A stretch of 64,000 nucleotides of DNA from an uncultured Prevotella sp. (GTDB lineage Bacteria > Bacteroidota > Bacteroidia > Bacteroidales > Bacteroidaceae): NCBI GenBank assembly GCA_946998205.1, contig CAMPYJ010000006.1, positions 18,446-82,445 on the forward strand. Direction: 5' to 3'. Of this stretch, positions 1-8,809 are shown piece by piece. Within the stretch, counting starts at the first letter, position 1. Every line of letters starts with the position of its first letter. A model generated the notes under the pieces. The model worked only from the letters and a program-made list of their open reading frames with translations, was not told the origin of the DNA and did no database searches. A program made the translations under genes and the position numbers.

Positions 1-383
1 GCGGCATCGGCCGGCGTTGGCTTTCGCTTCTTGCCGTTTTCCTCCTCGTCGGCCGGAATGGTTTCGAGGAAATTGTCTATCAGCGAGATGGTTCGGTCGT
101 CATCCGCAGGTTGGTTTTGTGTGTTCCTGTTTTGCCTGTCCGCCCGCTTGAGCTGATAGTGTGCCGCCTCGATGAGGTTGAAGAGTACCTTCCGGTCGGT
201 GAGATAGATGGCGGCTCTCCTGAGTTCCTCGTCAAACGAGGGGTCGTGCAGCAGATACAGGTTTTGCAGCATCAGCAGTCTTGCCGTCTGGTAATACGGG
301 TGAAGGGCAAGCAGGCTTCTCAGGTCGTAGAGCGTCTCCTTGTCCATTGTCTCCGGGTGTTGTATCAGTCGGGTCAGATCCAT
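1..383 (-). CDS. Hypothetical protein downstream of lptE (C-terminus outside window)
   Basis: The reading frame starts at the ATG complementary to 381-383 and runs off the left edge after 127 codons. The visible part begins MDLTRLIQHPETMDKETLYD, is rich in Leu, Tyr and charged residues (RSLLALHPYYQTARLLMLQN), and then becomes polar and Lys-rich. It looks cytoplasmic and helical, with no signal peptide. It starts 24 bases after the lptE stop on the same strand, so it is probably the last or next-to-last gene of that run. From memory, Bacteroidetes genomes carry a conserved uncharacterised, sometimes TPR-like gene between lptE and secG; position and the helical HPYYQ-type start fit that. No function is assigned. 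Confidence 0.7.
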   Translation of the reverse strand, partial: MDLTRLIQHPETMDKETLYDLRSLLALHPYYQTARLLMLQNLYLLHDPSFDEELRRAAIYLTDRKVLFNLIEAAHYQLKRADRQNRNTQNQPADDDRTISLIDNFLETIPADEEENGKKRKPTPADA

Positions 384-407
384 CTGTTTGTTGTTGACAG
401 CTTGAAA

Positions 408-938
408 TTACCAGTTGGCTACGGTTGCGTTGAATATTTGGTCGGCGAGGTCTTTCACCATCTGCGACACTAGTTCTTCCTGCACCGAGTTGAGGTTTCG
501 CGTCGTCTCGTACGACTTGGCGGATGAGAATTGTCTCTCAAAGTCTTCCGCATGGTTGACGTTGTTTGTGAAGCGCACGTTCACCGTGAGGGTCAGTTCG
601 GTTTGCGCCGAGTGTCCCTCGCTGGAGACCGATTTGTTGCGCTGTGTGTACGACACGATCTCTCCCTCTATCTTCAGGTCGCCATTGCGTCTCACCTGCC
701 GCAGATGGGTGTGGCTGGCGTAGACATCCTTCAGCTCGTTGTTGAACATCGGTCCCATGGGTCCCCACACATAGCTGCTTCGTATGGGAAAGTCTGCGAT
801 TTGTATGGTCTTTGTCTTGGAGTAGTCGATGCTGGCGCCGTTAAACGTAAAGCTTACCTTGCAAGCCATGAGCATACAGCCCGCGATGAGACTGAGGATG
901 AGGATGCCTCGTGCGTGATTTTTTTTTGCTGACGCCAT
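408..938 (-). CDS. lptE: LptE-family lipoprotein (LPS assembly)
   Basis: This is a lipoprotein of 176 residues. The ATG at 938 is chosen because it lies 4 bases after the stop of the upstream regulator and gives a lipoprotein signal peptide with lipobox LMAC, Cys26. Longer starts reach back into the regulator gene. After the Cys comes KVSFTFNGASIDYSKTKTIQ, then a beta-rich domain ending in a helix (VKDLADQIFNATVANW). This matches the Bacteroidetes LptE pattern, in which LptE supports LptD in placing lipopolysaccharide in the outer membrane. The neighbouring sigma-54 activator gene is the usual partner in this phylum. Family assignment is from pattern and context; function is from family knowledge. 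Confidence 0.85.
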   Translation of the reverse strand: MASAKKNHARGILILSLIAGCMLMACKVSFTFNGASIDYSKTKTIQIADFPIRSSYVWGPMGPMFNNELKDVYASHTHLRQVRRNGDLKIEGEIVSYTQRNKSVSSEGHSAQTELTLTVNVRFTNNVNHAEDFERQFSSAKSYETTRNLNSVQEELVSQMVKDLADQIFNATVANW

Positions 939-942
939 GCCG

Positions 943-2208
943 TCAACTCTTGTCCAGTCCATATTGTTTGATTCTTCTATACAGCGTGCGGTCAGATATG
1001 CCGAGTTCGCGTGCGGCTTTCTTCCTGTTTCCACCATTTCGTTCGAGGGCCTTCTCCACCGTTTTCCGCCCGATGTCGTTCAGGTTCAGGCACTCGGGCT
1101 CGGTCACTTCCTCCACGATGGCTTCTTCTGGGTATGCCTGCGGGTGCGCGGTTGTCAGCGGTGCTGGCACATGTGTGCGTGGCGACACGTTGGGGTATGC
1201 GGCCGTTTTGTCGTCCAGGGCCTGCATCGGTGCTTGATACGGCACAGGCGCGCTTTGCTTCCGCGCCTCGTCGAGTTGTTTCCTCAGGCTGTTCATGTCA
1301 CGTCTGAGGTCGCTGACGTTGCCCCTTAGTTCGTACAATATTTTGTACAGTATGTCCCGTTCGCTCTCGTAGCTGTGCGTTCCCTGTGAGGAAACAAGCG
1401 CCAGCTGCGTGCTTTCTGGGTCTCTGGGGATGAACTGCTGCAACAGCTGCGCGTTGATTTCCCTGTCTTTGACCAGCACCGACATCTGTTCGGTGATGTT
1501 CTTCAGCTGGCGCACGTTGCCCGGCCACTTGTAGCTCATCATCAGTTGCTTGGCGTCTTCGGTGAGGCTTATCTTGGGCAGTCGGTACTTCTCGGCCATC
1601 TGCATCGAGAACAAGCGGAACAGCAAGAGCACGTCTTCCCCCCGGTCGCGCAGGGGGGGCATCTTGATGGGGATGGTGTTGAGCCGGTAATACAAGTCTT
1701 CCCTGAACCTTCCCTCGCTGATGGCCTTCGCCATGTTCACGTTGGTGGCCGCGACGATGCGCACGTCGGTCTTGCGAACCTCTTGTCCTCCCACGCGGAT
1801 ATATTCTCCGGTCTCCAGCACGCGCAGCAGCCGAGCCTGCGTGGCCAGCGGCAGTTCGCCCACCTCGTCCATGAAGATGGTGCCTTTGTTGGCGATGCCG
1901 AAATAGCCTTCGCTCTCGCCCACGGCGCCGGTGAACGACCCTTTCTCGTGTCCGAACAGCTCACTGTCGATGGTTCCCTCTGGGATGGAGCCGCAGTTGA
2001 TTGCGAAATACCGCTCCCGTCTTCTGGGCGAATGGTCGTGGATGACGCGCGGAACGATTTCCTTTCCCGCGCCGCTCTCCCCAACGATCAATACCGACAG
2101 GTCGGTGGGAGCCACCTGAAGAGCCACGTCCAGCGCGCGGTTCAGCCCGTCTGAGTTGCCCACGATGCCGTAACGCTGCTTTACTTTCTGCAATTCTGAT
2201 GTGTTCAT
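943..2208 (-). CDS. Sigma-54-dependent, Fis-type transcriptional activator
   Basis: A 421-residue enhancer-binding protein with no receiver or sensor domain at the N-terminus. The AAA+ domain starts almost at once: Walker A GESGAGKE at 43-50, sigma-54 loop GSFTGA at 90-95 (Ser for the usual Ala), Walker B IFMDEVGE at 111-118, then the arginine-finger region REDLYYRLN. A charged, coiled-coil-like linker (about 285-370) leads to a Fis-type helix-turn-helix near the C-terminus (KKAARELGISDRTLYRRI). It would hydrolyse ATP to open sigma-54 promoters. With no regulatory domain, its activity must be set by expression or a partner. It sits directly before lptE in the same run, as in other Bacteroidetes. 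Confidence 0.92.
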   Translation of the reverse strand: MNTSELQKVKQRYGIVGNSDGLNRALDVALQVAPTDLSVLIVGESGAGKEIVPRVIHDHSPRRRERYFAINCGSIPEGTIDSELFGHEKGSFTGAVGESEGYFGIANKGTIFMDEVGELPLATQARLLRVLETGEYIRVGGQEVRKTDVRIVAATNVNMAKAISEGRFREDLYYRLNTIPIKMPPLRDRGEDVLLLFRLFSMQMAEKYRLPKISLTEDAKQLMMSYKWPGNVRQLKNITEQMSVLVKDREINAQLLQQFIPRDPESTQLALVSSQGTHSYESERDILYKILYELRGNVSDLRRDMNSLRKQLDEARKQSAPVPYQAPMQALDDKTAAYPNVSPRTHVPAPLTTAHPQAYPEEAIVEEVTEPECLNLNDIGRKTVEKALERNGGNRKKAARELGISDRTLYRRIKQYGLDKS

Positions 2209-2215
2209 TGGTTGA

Positions 2216-2223
2216 CAAAGTTA
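2216..2223 (-). promoter_or_regulatory. Candidate -7 promoter element of the sigma-54 activator gene
   Basis: Read on the minus strand this is TAACTTTG, matching the Bacteroidetes -7 consensus TAnnTTTG, just 7 bases before the ATG at 2208. The leader would be very short. No clear -33 TTG is present at 19-20 bases. Confidence 0.4.
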
Positions 2224-2324
2224 AACAATTTATCCGAGACGGCCGCAAGGATGGCTGAGTTTTTACGCGCCATCGCTCCACCTTATTATATAGCCGCTCT
2301 CCGTCCGCCCCTCCGTCTGCGGCG

Positions 2325-3389
2325 TCAGGGTTTATCCTTGTCCGGTCGCCGTTCCCTCCGTTCGTTGATTTTGATGAGCAGCAGTCCGACGCCCGTCCAC
2401 AACAACTCACGCAGTCTGACCAGCAGAGCCACGAAGATGCCTGCGCCGGCCGTCATGCCCAGGGCCGACACCGACATCAGGAAGCCGCCCTCGCGCCCGC
2501 CAAGCTGCAGGGGCATGAAGAACAACAGGTTGGCGAACAGCGACGTGAACGCCAATATCAGCACACAATGCAGATAATTTACATGTGGCATCAGCACCAT
2601 CAGGACGAACATCACCTCCAGCGCCGACAAGAACCTGCATGCCATTTCCAAAGCCACGGCCGACAGAAAGGTCTTGGGGTTCTGCTGATGCAAGGCCGCT
2701 ATTTGCCGGTCCACGGTGTCAAGCTGCCGCCTGTGCCTCTCCACGAAAGGCCGCGCCCACTTCTTGACGAGCGGCATGCGGCGCAGCACGTTCATCACGC
2801 GCACCGCCAATCCCTTCTGATACCCCACCAGGAAGAACCAGATGCCCAGCCCGCAGAACACGGCCGCGGCAGCCAGCACCAGTCCCACCCTGACGGACAT
2901 GGACTGCGTGAGCAGGTACAGCACGATGCAGACGGCCCAGAAGCAGAAATGGGTGAAGATGTGGGTCATCACGTAAAGAATCACCGACGACGACGCCCGC
3001 TCGGCTCCTATCCGCGGCGTGAGCTCCATGATGCGGTAAGGCTCGCCGCCCATCAGCCCGCCGGGAGTGGCGTAGTTGAGCGCGAACCCCGACACGGTAA
3101 TCTTGTAGAGCCACCAAAAGCCCACCTTCCTCACGGGACTCCCCGCCGCCCCTGCGTCACCGTTCGCCGGTTGTTGCGACGTGTGAGCAGGCTCACCGCT
3201 GCGGATGATCAGGTACCACGCTGCGGTGTTGAGCACATACAACACCGCCCACAGGGCTACGATGGCAAAGAACCAATAGCCCGCATGGGTGAGCCCGTTC
3301 CACACTTCGGTGAAATCGAGCTGGGTGATCATGATGACGAGAACGACTAACCCAAAGACGAAGAAGCCATTCTGATACTTACTTCTCAT
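2325..3389 (-). CDS. Flippase-like / LPG-synthase-type membrane protein (UPF0104)
   Basis: A 354-residue integral membrane protein. Hydrophobic stretches are visible at about 8-25, 35-60, 100-130, 140-170 and along the C-terminal third (LILAFTSLFANLLFFMPLQLGGREGG), with a short Lys/Arg tail. The LGGREGG loop and overall layout resemble the lysylphosphatidylglycerol-synthase membrane domain family (PF03706), which includes proteins proposed to flip or modify lipids. No catalytic synthase domain follows, so the substrate is unknown. Its start overlaps the end of pdxA by 11 bases, suggesting translational coupling. Confidence 0.8.
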   Translation of the reverse strand: MRSKYQNGFFVFGLVVLVIMITQLDFTEVWNGLTHAGYWFFAIVALWAVLYVLNTAAWYLIIRSGEPAHTSQQPANGDAGAAGSPVRKVGFWWLYKITVSGFALNYATPGGLMGGEPYRIMELTPRIGAERASSSVILYVMTHIFTHFCFWAVCIVLYLLTQSMSVRVGLVLAAAAVFCGLGIWFFLVGYQKGLAVRVMNVLRRMPLVKKWARPFVERHRRQLDTVDRQIAALHQQNPKTFLSAVALEMACRFLSALEVMFVLMVLMPHVNYLHCVLILAFTSLFANLLFFMPLQLGGREGGFLMSVSALGMTAGAGIFVALLVRLRELLWTGVGLLLIKINERRERRPDKDKP

Positions 3390-4503
3390 CGCTCACCGGC
3401 TGACCGTCCTGCTGCCCGCCCCTCACATGACGCTTGGGCACGTTGAACCTACTCTTGTCATGTTCCTCGCGACGCTCATGGTAGAGCTTGGGAAGCGGAT
3501 TCTTCAACGGCTCATCATAACCGAGTCGGTTGCGGTGGATGTCGATGGCCAGGTAAACGGCCTGCCTGAACGGATTCTCGTCGACGACGCCCTGACCGGC
3601 CACCTCGAACATCGGCGTATAATTGGTTTTGGTACACACGATGGGCAGGTTGGCGACGGTGCTCACGCCCTCTTCCACCGACAGGGTTCTGAAAGGCAGC
3701 ATGGCCTGGTCGTGATACATCGCCAAGATGCCGTCGAAGGCCTCATACTCGCCTGAGCCAAAGAACGTGTCGGCGGCGTAAGGGCCGAAAGCGCACATGC
3801 CGGCCTCCGAGAGCTTGGCGACGGCCGGACGGATGACTTCCCGCTCCTCTGCCCCGTCGGCGTTCGGATTAAGGCCCAGCACCGCAATGCGCGGGTTATC
3901 CACGCGCAGGTCACGCTTCAGGGTGAGGTACAGCAGGGCTGCCTTGTTGACGATGTTCTCCAACGTGATGCTCTCCACGGCCGCCTTCACGGGCTGAGCG
4001 TCGGACACCATGGCCACGTGCATGAAGTCGTTGAGGTACAGCGTGGCGGCTTGCGCCCCCTCTCCCAGACAAGTATGGAGATAGTTTTCCAAGCTGTCGA
4101 AGGCGATGTTGCCGAACTTGATGCCGCCGACGCTCATGGGAGCCGCCACCAGCACGTCGTAAACACCTTCCCGATAATCGGTCATGGCACGGTCGAGGGC
4201 GCGCACTGCCGCCTGTCCCGACTCTTCCGTAGGGGTTCCCAACTCCACTTTCACCTCGTCGTCAAAGCAGGTCATCAGGTTGATTCTACCGTCGCACACC
4301 TCATCAGCCGTGTTGATGATGCTGAAGTTGGCCTGGATGTCAAGCGCCTTTCGGTGGTAAGCAGCGATTTTGGGCGACCCATAGATGACGGGCGTGCAGA
4401 GCTCCAACATCTCTGGAGCCGCGAAAGTTTTAAAAATCAGTTCATATCCGATACCGTTCGTATCCCCGTGTGTAAGGGCCACACGAATTTTTCTGTTGTT
4501 CAT
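3379..4503 (-). CDS. pdxA: 4-hydroxythreonine-4-phosphate dehydrogenase
   Basis: A 374-residue PdxA. The N-terminus VALTHGDTNGIGYELIFKTF corresponds to the family's nucleotide-proximal start (usually GDPAGIGPEL). The metal-binding YHDQ motif is seen in MYHDQAMLPFRTL, and GLNPNADG is also typical. The enzyme oxidises 4-phosphohydroxy-L-threonine in pyridoxal 5'-phosphate synthesis, in the cytoplasm. It is longer than the E. coli enzyme (about 330 residues) because of a charged C-terminal extension that runs into the next gene by 11 bases. It lies between DUF4837 and the flippase-like gene in the same operon. Confidence 0.93.
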   Translation of the reverse strand: MNNRKIRVALTHGDTNGIGYELIFKTFAAPEMLELCTPVIYGSPKIAAYHRKALDIQANFSIINTADEVCDGRINLMTCFDDEVKVELGTPTEESGQAAVRALDRAMTDYREGVYDVLVAAPMSVGGIKFGNIAFDSLENYLHTCLGEGAQAATLYLNDFMHVAMVSDAQPVKAAVESITLENIVNKAALLYLTLKRDLRVDNPRIAVLGLNPNADGAEEREVIRPAVAKLSEAGMCAFGPYAADTFFGSGEYEAFDGILAMYHDQAMLPFRTLSVEEGVSTVANLPIVCTKTNYTPMFEVAGQGVVDENPFRQAVYLAIDIHRNRLGYDEPLKNPLPKLYHERREEHDKSRFNVPKRHVRGGQQDGQPVSDEK

Positions 4504-4572
4504 AAGAGATTTTGTTTATATGTCACGAGGGGCATGGACGCAGGCTGCGGCCTGTTCCTCCTCCCCCTGTCT

Positions 4573-5514
4573 TTATTTTCTCCTCACGGTCAGCAGGGCC
4601 GCTTCCAGCTCACGAACCATGTCGCGCTTGCGCGATTCGGGCGCGTAGACGAAGGCGTCGAGCACCAGTGTCTTTCCGGCCGCGCTGTCTTTGACTACTC
4701 GTCTCACCAACGGGCCTCCCATGGCGTCGCCCACCATCTCCCACTGCCCGTGCCCGAGCCGGCATGACCGTCCGCCGAAGCTGACGTTTTCTCTTGTCAT
4801 GGAGCGGGCCACGGTGCGCATGTACATGCGGTCGGTCTCGCCTTTCATGTTGGCCTTCAGCGCGCTGTCCATGCGCGCGGGCGGCTGGTCGCCAACTCCA
4901 CTGAGGGTGTAGGCGCACAAGTTACGCATGCCCCGCGCCGCGTTGTTTGACACCCAGAGGAAGTCTCTGCCCACCTTGTGGCAGGTCATGTCCGCGGGCA
5001 GCAGCAGGGTATGGTGGAACATCGAGCCGATGAGCCTTCCGCTCCCCTCGGCATGCTTCCGCCTGAGCTGGAGGATGGTCGACAGATACTCGTTGGTCAC
5101 CAGCAGCTGTCTCACCCGTTGTTGGTTCGCGGCGATGAACCGCTCCAGGTCGTCGGCCGACCCCGCGTCAACATATACCATCAACTGCGGCCGCGCGTGG
5201 CGGTCGCGCTCGATGTGGAGCGAGGGCTTGCCGAGCCATCTGCGGTCCCACCTCACCACAACGACATTGCGCGTCAGCAACAACTTTCCCTTAAACCGAG
5301 CAGAATCAACCTGCCGAACGTCGAACATTGGTTCGCGCTGCGGCAGTGACGCCATCGGCACCGACAACATGTGGCACACCAAACTGTCGACATCGCCAAC
5401 CACCAAAACCTCGTAAGGTCGCCCCGAGGCGGCGGGCATGGTGCGCCGTCGCTGCCCGCAGGCCGTCAACAGCAGCGCGGCGGCAAGGGCAGCCACCCAA
5501 CCGAGCCTGCTCAT
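4573..5514 (-). CDS. DUF4837 family lipoprotein
   Basis: A 313-residue lipoprotein. The signal peptide ends in lipobox LLTAC with Cys19, followed by GQRRR. The mature part has the alternating beta/helix pattern of DUF4837, including RPYEVLVVGDVDSL near the start and SYMRTVA-like segments (MYMRTVARSMTRENVSFGG). DUF4837 proteins are confined to Bacteroidetes and have no established function. The start codon overlaps the rlmN stop by 4 bases (ATGA), so the two genes are coupled. It is likely anchored in the cell envelope. Confidence 0.85.
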   Translation of the reverse strand: MSRLGWVAALAAALLLTACGQRRRTMPAASGRPYEVLVVGDVDSLVCHMLSVPMASLPQREPMFDVRQVDSARFKGKLLLTRNVVVVRWDRRWLGKPSLHIERDRHARPQLMVYVDAGSADDLERFIAANQQRVRQLLVTNEYLSTILQLRRKHAEGSGRLIGSMFHHTLLLPADMTCHKVGRDFLWVSNNAARGMRNLCAYTLSGVGDQPPARMDSALKANMKGETDRMYMRTVARSMTRENVSFGGRSCRLGHGQWEMVGDAMGGPLVRRVVKDSAAGKTLVLDAFVYAPESRKRDMVRELEAALLTVRRK

Positions 5515-6545
5515 GCGCCTGCCTTTTTAGCCGTGCTCAACAGGCCGCAGGCGGCGAAGATGTCCTGCCCGCGACTGGCTCGGATGGTGGTGAAGATGCC
5601 GTGCGACGTAAGGTAGTCGCGGAAGTCCTCCATCTTCCGCTCGCCGGCGCCTTTCAATGGCACGTTCGGAATCTGATGGAAGCGTATCAAGTTTACGCGG
5701 CAGTCAAGCCCATGCAGCAGGTCGATGATGCCGCGGGCGTGCGCCGGCGTGTCATTCAGTCCGCCGAAGACGATGTATTCGAACGACAACCGGCGTTGGT
5801 GAGCAAAGTCGTAACCCCGCAACAGGTCAACAATCTGCTCGATGGGCATACCTTTCTCGGCAGGCATCAGCATGCCGCGCTGCCCGGGCAGGGGCGAGTG
5901 CAGACTGATGGCCACATGGCAATCGCTCTCGTCAAGAAAGCGTTTCAGCTTGCCTTTCACGCCCACGCTGCTCACGGTGATGCGCCTGGGACTCCAGGCG
6001 AAACCGTAATCGGCGGTCATCACCTGCGTCACCCTCAGCACGTTGTCCAAGTTGTCCATCGGCTCTCCCTGACCCATGAACACGATGTTGGTAAGCCTGT
6101 CACGTTCGGGCAGTGAGTATATCTGGTTCATGATATCCGTATAGGTCAGATTTCCCTCAAATCCCTGCTTGCCGGTCTGGCAGAACAGGCAGTTCATCTT
6201 GCATCCCACCTGACAGGACACGCACAGGGTGGCGCGGTCATCCTCGGGGATGAACACCGTCTCGACGAACTTTCCCGAGGCGGTTGGAAACAGATATTTG
6301 ATGGTTCCGTCTTTCGAATACTGTGCGTCGATGTGCGCCATGCAGCCAACTTCATATTCTTCGGCCAGCCGCTCGCGGTTCGACTTAGAGATGTTCGTCA
6401 TCTCGTCAATACTCGTCACCTGCCGCTGGTAGAGCCATTTAGCCATCTGTCCGCCTGCGAACGAAGGCATTCCCAACGCCTGAGCCACCTCTTTGAGTTC
6501 GCTCAGCGTCATCCCCAACAGCTTTTTCTTACCTGTTTCCATCAT
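5511..6545 (-). CDS. rlmN: Dual-specificity rRNA/tRNA adenine-C2 methyltransferase RlmN
   Basis: A 344-residue radical-SAM methylase of A2503 in 23S rRNA (and A37 of some tRNAs). The iron-sulfur cluster motif CX3CX2C is at Cys115, Cys119 and Cys122 within CQVGCKMNCLFC. GQGEP lies in the SAM-binding region, and a C-terminal Cys in IFAACGLL (about residue 333) is placed where the family's mechanistic cysteine is found. Length and N-terminal helical domain are typical. It is first in the minus-strand operon, with a TACCTTTG promoter box about 100 bases upstream. Confidence 0.96.
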   Translation of the reverse strand: MMETGKKKLLGMTLSELKEVAQALGMPSFAGGQMAKWLYQRQVTSIDEMTNISKSNRERLAEEYEVGCMAHIDAQYSKDGTIKYLFPTASGKFVETVFIPEDDRATLCVSCQVGCKMNCLFCQTGKQGFEGNLTYTDIMNQIYSLPERDRLTNIVFMGQGEPMDNLDNVLRVTQVMTADYGFAWSPRRITVSSVGVKGKLKRFLDESDCHVAISLHSPLPGQRGMLMPAEKGMPIEQIVDLLRGYDFAHQRRLSFEYIVFGGLNDTPAHARGIIDLLHGLDCRVNLIRFHQIPNVPLKGAGERKMEDFRDYLTSHGIFTTIRASRGQDIFAACGLLSTAKKAGA

Positions 6546-6646
6546 AGATCTTGTTTGTCAAACCGCCGCCCGCCCTTTGCCGAAGACAGGCTTCGCCGCC
6601 GCAAGGCAAGCCACACTTGCCTTGCCTTCGGCCCGCACTATCTTTG

Positions 6647-6654
6647 CAAAGGTA
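6647..6654 (-). promoter_or_regulatory. Candidate rlmN operon promoter (-7 element)
   Basis: On the minus strand the bases read TACCTTTG, a full match to TAnnTTTG. It sits about 100 bases before the rlmN start. Directly next to it on the plus strand, 6639-6646 read TATCTTTG, so two -7 boxes face each other with no gap. No plus-strand gene follows closely. Confidence 0.55.
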
Positions 6655-6660
6655 CACAAA

Positions 6661-7363
6661 AAGCCTGGAACATCCTACACCTAATATATAAAAACGAAAA
6701 TTACGCCCCACATTCACGCAAAAAATCTGAGGTTTCAGCAAATTCAGCATGACAGAACAACAAAAAAAATAAATTCTCTCAATGATGAAAAGCGAAGATG
6801 GCAGATGTTATATGGTTATGCTATCTTTCAAATAAAACTGTTATTTGCGCGGAAAGCAATACATCACAACCCTACAAATTGTCCTTATTTTTTGTCAAAT
6901 TTATGGTCAGAAACGCCTCATGAAAAATCACGTTCCAGCAAAAAACGATAGGCATGACAGGCGAAAAAGAAAGATGCGAGAAACCCCGAAGAAACATTTT
7001 CAACCTCAAAAGCAACGTTTCATCGGTTGAAAAACATCATTACAGGCGCGCGACTGACATGGTATTGAGGCGCAAAAGCTTATGAACAGTCTGCCAACAG
7101 CCATGCTTTTAACGAAAAAGAGCCAGAAAAGTGGAGGACGGATGGCAACAAAACAGCATAAAACACTGGCTTACAACAACATCCAATAATCGCTCATATT
7201 TCCCGTATTTGCACCTTGCTGCCCGTCTGGTGGCAAAAACGCAAAACATGAAGAGGTTGCTTGTCAAGAATATTCATCATCCAACGCGGTGATGGTTGGC
7301 ATGCTGACCACGCCAAACTAGACGGTCATGAAAAATCAACATTAAGTGAAATGTCTTTGTTTA
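6661..7363. other. Intergenic region without recognisable gene
   Basis: About 700 bases rich in A and T. Only short frames without a signal peptide, motif or ribosome site are present. I see no tRNA or terminator-like hairpin. The right end is the insertion point of a GGGCGG element. Confidence 0.5.
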
Positions 7364-7556
7364 GGGCGGTTCTATAAATTACCGCCGTAAAGTTTTTTGT
7401 ATGTTGGACAGTTTACGTTTTGTCATCTTGCGGTCTCTTTTTGGTTCAATTTGTTTGTTCGTTCAGTCGTATAGCCCGCTATACTCCTTCACCCACAAAC
7501 AAATTGACCACAAAAACAGCCTCGCAATCTGACAAAACTAATTTATAGAACCGCCC
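7364..7556 (-). mobile_element. GGGCGG element copy 1 (MITE-like, 193 bp, inverted orientation)
   Basis: Ends are GGGCGGTTCTATAAATTA and its inverted complement. The centre has a hairpin with stem GTATAG/CTATAC and loop CGGG. The outer stem is fully paired here (CAATTTGTTTGT with ACAAACAAATTG). Flanks are TTTA on the left and TTAA on the right, so the 4-bp duplication is imperfect. No protein is encoded. Confidence 0.85.
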
Positions 7557-7759
7557 TTAAATTATTCTACGACAAATCTAAAATCTGACAATATCATTTT
7601 TAGAGTCTGCCTAACGCACAAGATTGAGAAAAAAAGAGCGTGACTCTGAACCCTGAACAAAGCGTTTATTTTGCAATTTGCAAACGTAGTTGTAGCCTAA
7701 ATTCCAAATACCAACGAACTTTTGTAATCGAATATATGTCAATTACCAGAAAAAAGGCT

Positions 7760-7767
7760 TATCTTTG
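7760..7767 (+). promoter_or_regulatory. Promoter -7 element of the AlwI-like module
   Basis: TATCTTTG, an exact TAnnTTTG match, 22 bases before the ATG at 7790. No clear -33 TTG at the expected distance. Confidence 0.6.
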
Positions 7768-7789
7768 CTACACATAAACTTAGCGTCAT

Positions 7790-8056
7790 ATGAAACCAAT
7801 GCTTAAATACAGAGGCGGAAAATCTAAAGAAATTCCTAACATCATGTGGCATATCCCCAGATTTACAGGCCGATATGTAGAACCTTTCTTTGGTGGCGGT
7901 GCTCTTTACTTCTATTTAGAACCAAGAGAAGCTATCGTTAACGACATCAACCAGCAGCTCATCAACTTCTACCAGGGTGTACGAAACGATTTCAAAAGGC
8001 TCAGAAAAGAATTGGACGAAATAGAAGCGTTGTATGAAATCAACAGGAGAGTGTGA
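7790..8056 (+). pseudogene. Truncated D12-class (Dam-like) DNA adenine methylase
   Basis: Only 88 residues remain. MLKYRGGKSKEIPNI and VEPFFGGGALYFYL are the start and SAM-binding motif I (FxGxG) of D12-class adenine-N6 methylases, and NDINQQLINFYQ follows as usual. The catalytic DPPY motif and the whole target domain are missing; family members have about 260-300 residues. The frame ends at TGA 8054-8056. In another frame, LKANVA and a TAA at 8078-8080 lead straight into the next ATG, as if the original 3' end survives after an internal deletion. The product should be inactive. Confidence 0.85.
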
Positions 8057-8080
8057 AGGATTAAAAGCAAATGTAGCCTA

Positions 8081-8809
8081 ATGACAAAAGTAGAAGCCAT
8101 AAGAAAAGTATTGGAAGATAATGGTGGGGCTGCAAGCCTGAGCGTTATCTACGATAAAATCACCAAGTATTATCCTACCGCAAAACAATCACATGAATGG
8201 GAAGCTGGAATACGTGGCGTCTTATATAGGGCTATCCGAGAAAATAAAGGTTTTAAGAAGATAGGTCTAAGTATTTACGCCCTCTCTGATTATACAGAGG
8301 AAAGCAAGCCCAAAGCAAACGACAAAGTGCGAATGCACTCTTTTATGGAAGGTATTTGCTTGGAACTCGGTAACATCAAAAACTATAATACCTATACGGC
8401 AGACCCATCGGCTATTTATAGAGACAACTTGCAGTTATGCGATTTTGCAACAATACATGACATGCCTCCTTTCTCCTATGATAGAATACTTCATGATACA
8501 AGGCTGATAGATGTTGTATGGTTCAACAAAAAGGGTTTGGCTTTTCCTCAAAAAGCTATAGAAATAGTAGACAGCATTGGAACATTAAATGGAGCTTTCA
8601 ATAGGACAATGCAATTAAAAAACTTTGTTACAGACTTTATTATAGTCGCACCAGAAAAACATCACGACAAATTTTTACAGACAATGGATATGGAAGTCTA
8701 TCAAGATAAAAAAGATAGATACACTTTTATCAACTATGATGACTTGACAGAGTATTATGAAACTTGCTATAAGGAACGTCAATTCAAAGATAAATTCGTA
8801 GGACTATGA
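8081..8809 (+). CDS. HARE-HTH domain protein with possible nuclease-like C-terminus
   Basis: A 242-residue protein in the restriction module. Residues about 1-72 (VEAIRKVLEDNGGAASLSVI, then IYALSDY) fit the HARE-HTH winged-helix fold found in DNA-modifying and restriction proteins. The rest contains LIDVVWFNKKGLAFPQKAIE followed by IVDSIGTLNGAFNRTMQL, which looks like a D...E pattern of a PD-(D/E)xK core with a weak final position. The start overlaps the presumed old methylase stop (TAATG) and the stop overlaps the next gene by 4 bases. It may be a specificity or accessory subunit, or a second nuclease; the role is inferred. Confidence 0.65.
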   Translation: MTKVEAIRKVLEDNGGAASLSVIYDKITKYYPTAKQSHEWEAGIRGVLYRAIRENKGFKKIGLSIYALSDYTEESKPKANDKVRMHSFMEGICLELGNIKNYNTYTADPSAIYRDNLQLCDFATIHDMPPFSYDRILHDTRLIDVVWFNKKGLAFPQKAIEIVDSIGTLNGAFNRTMQLKNFVTDFIIVAPEKHHDKFLQTMDMEVYQDKKDRYTFINYDDLTEYYETCYKERQFKDKFVGL

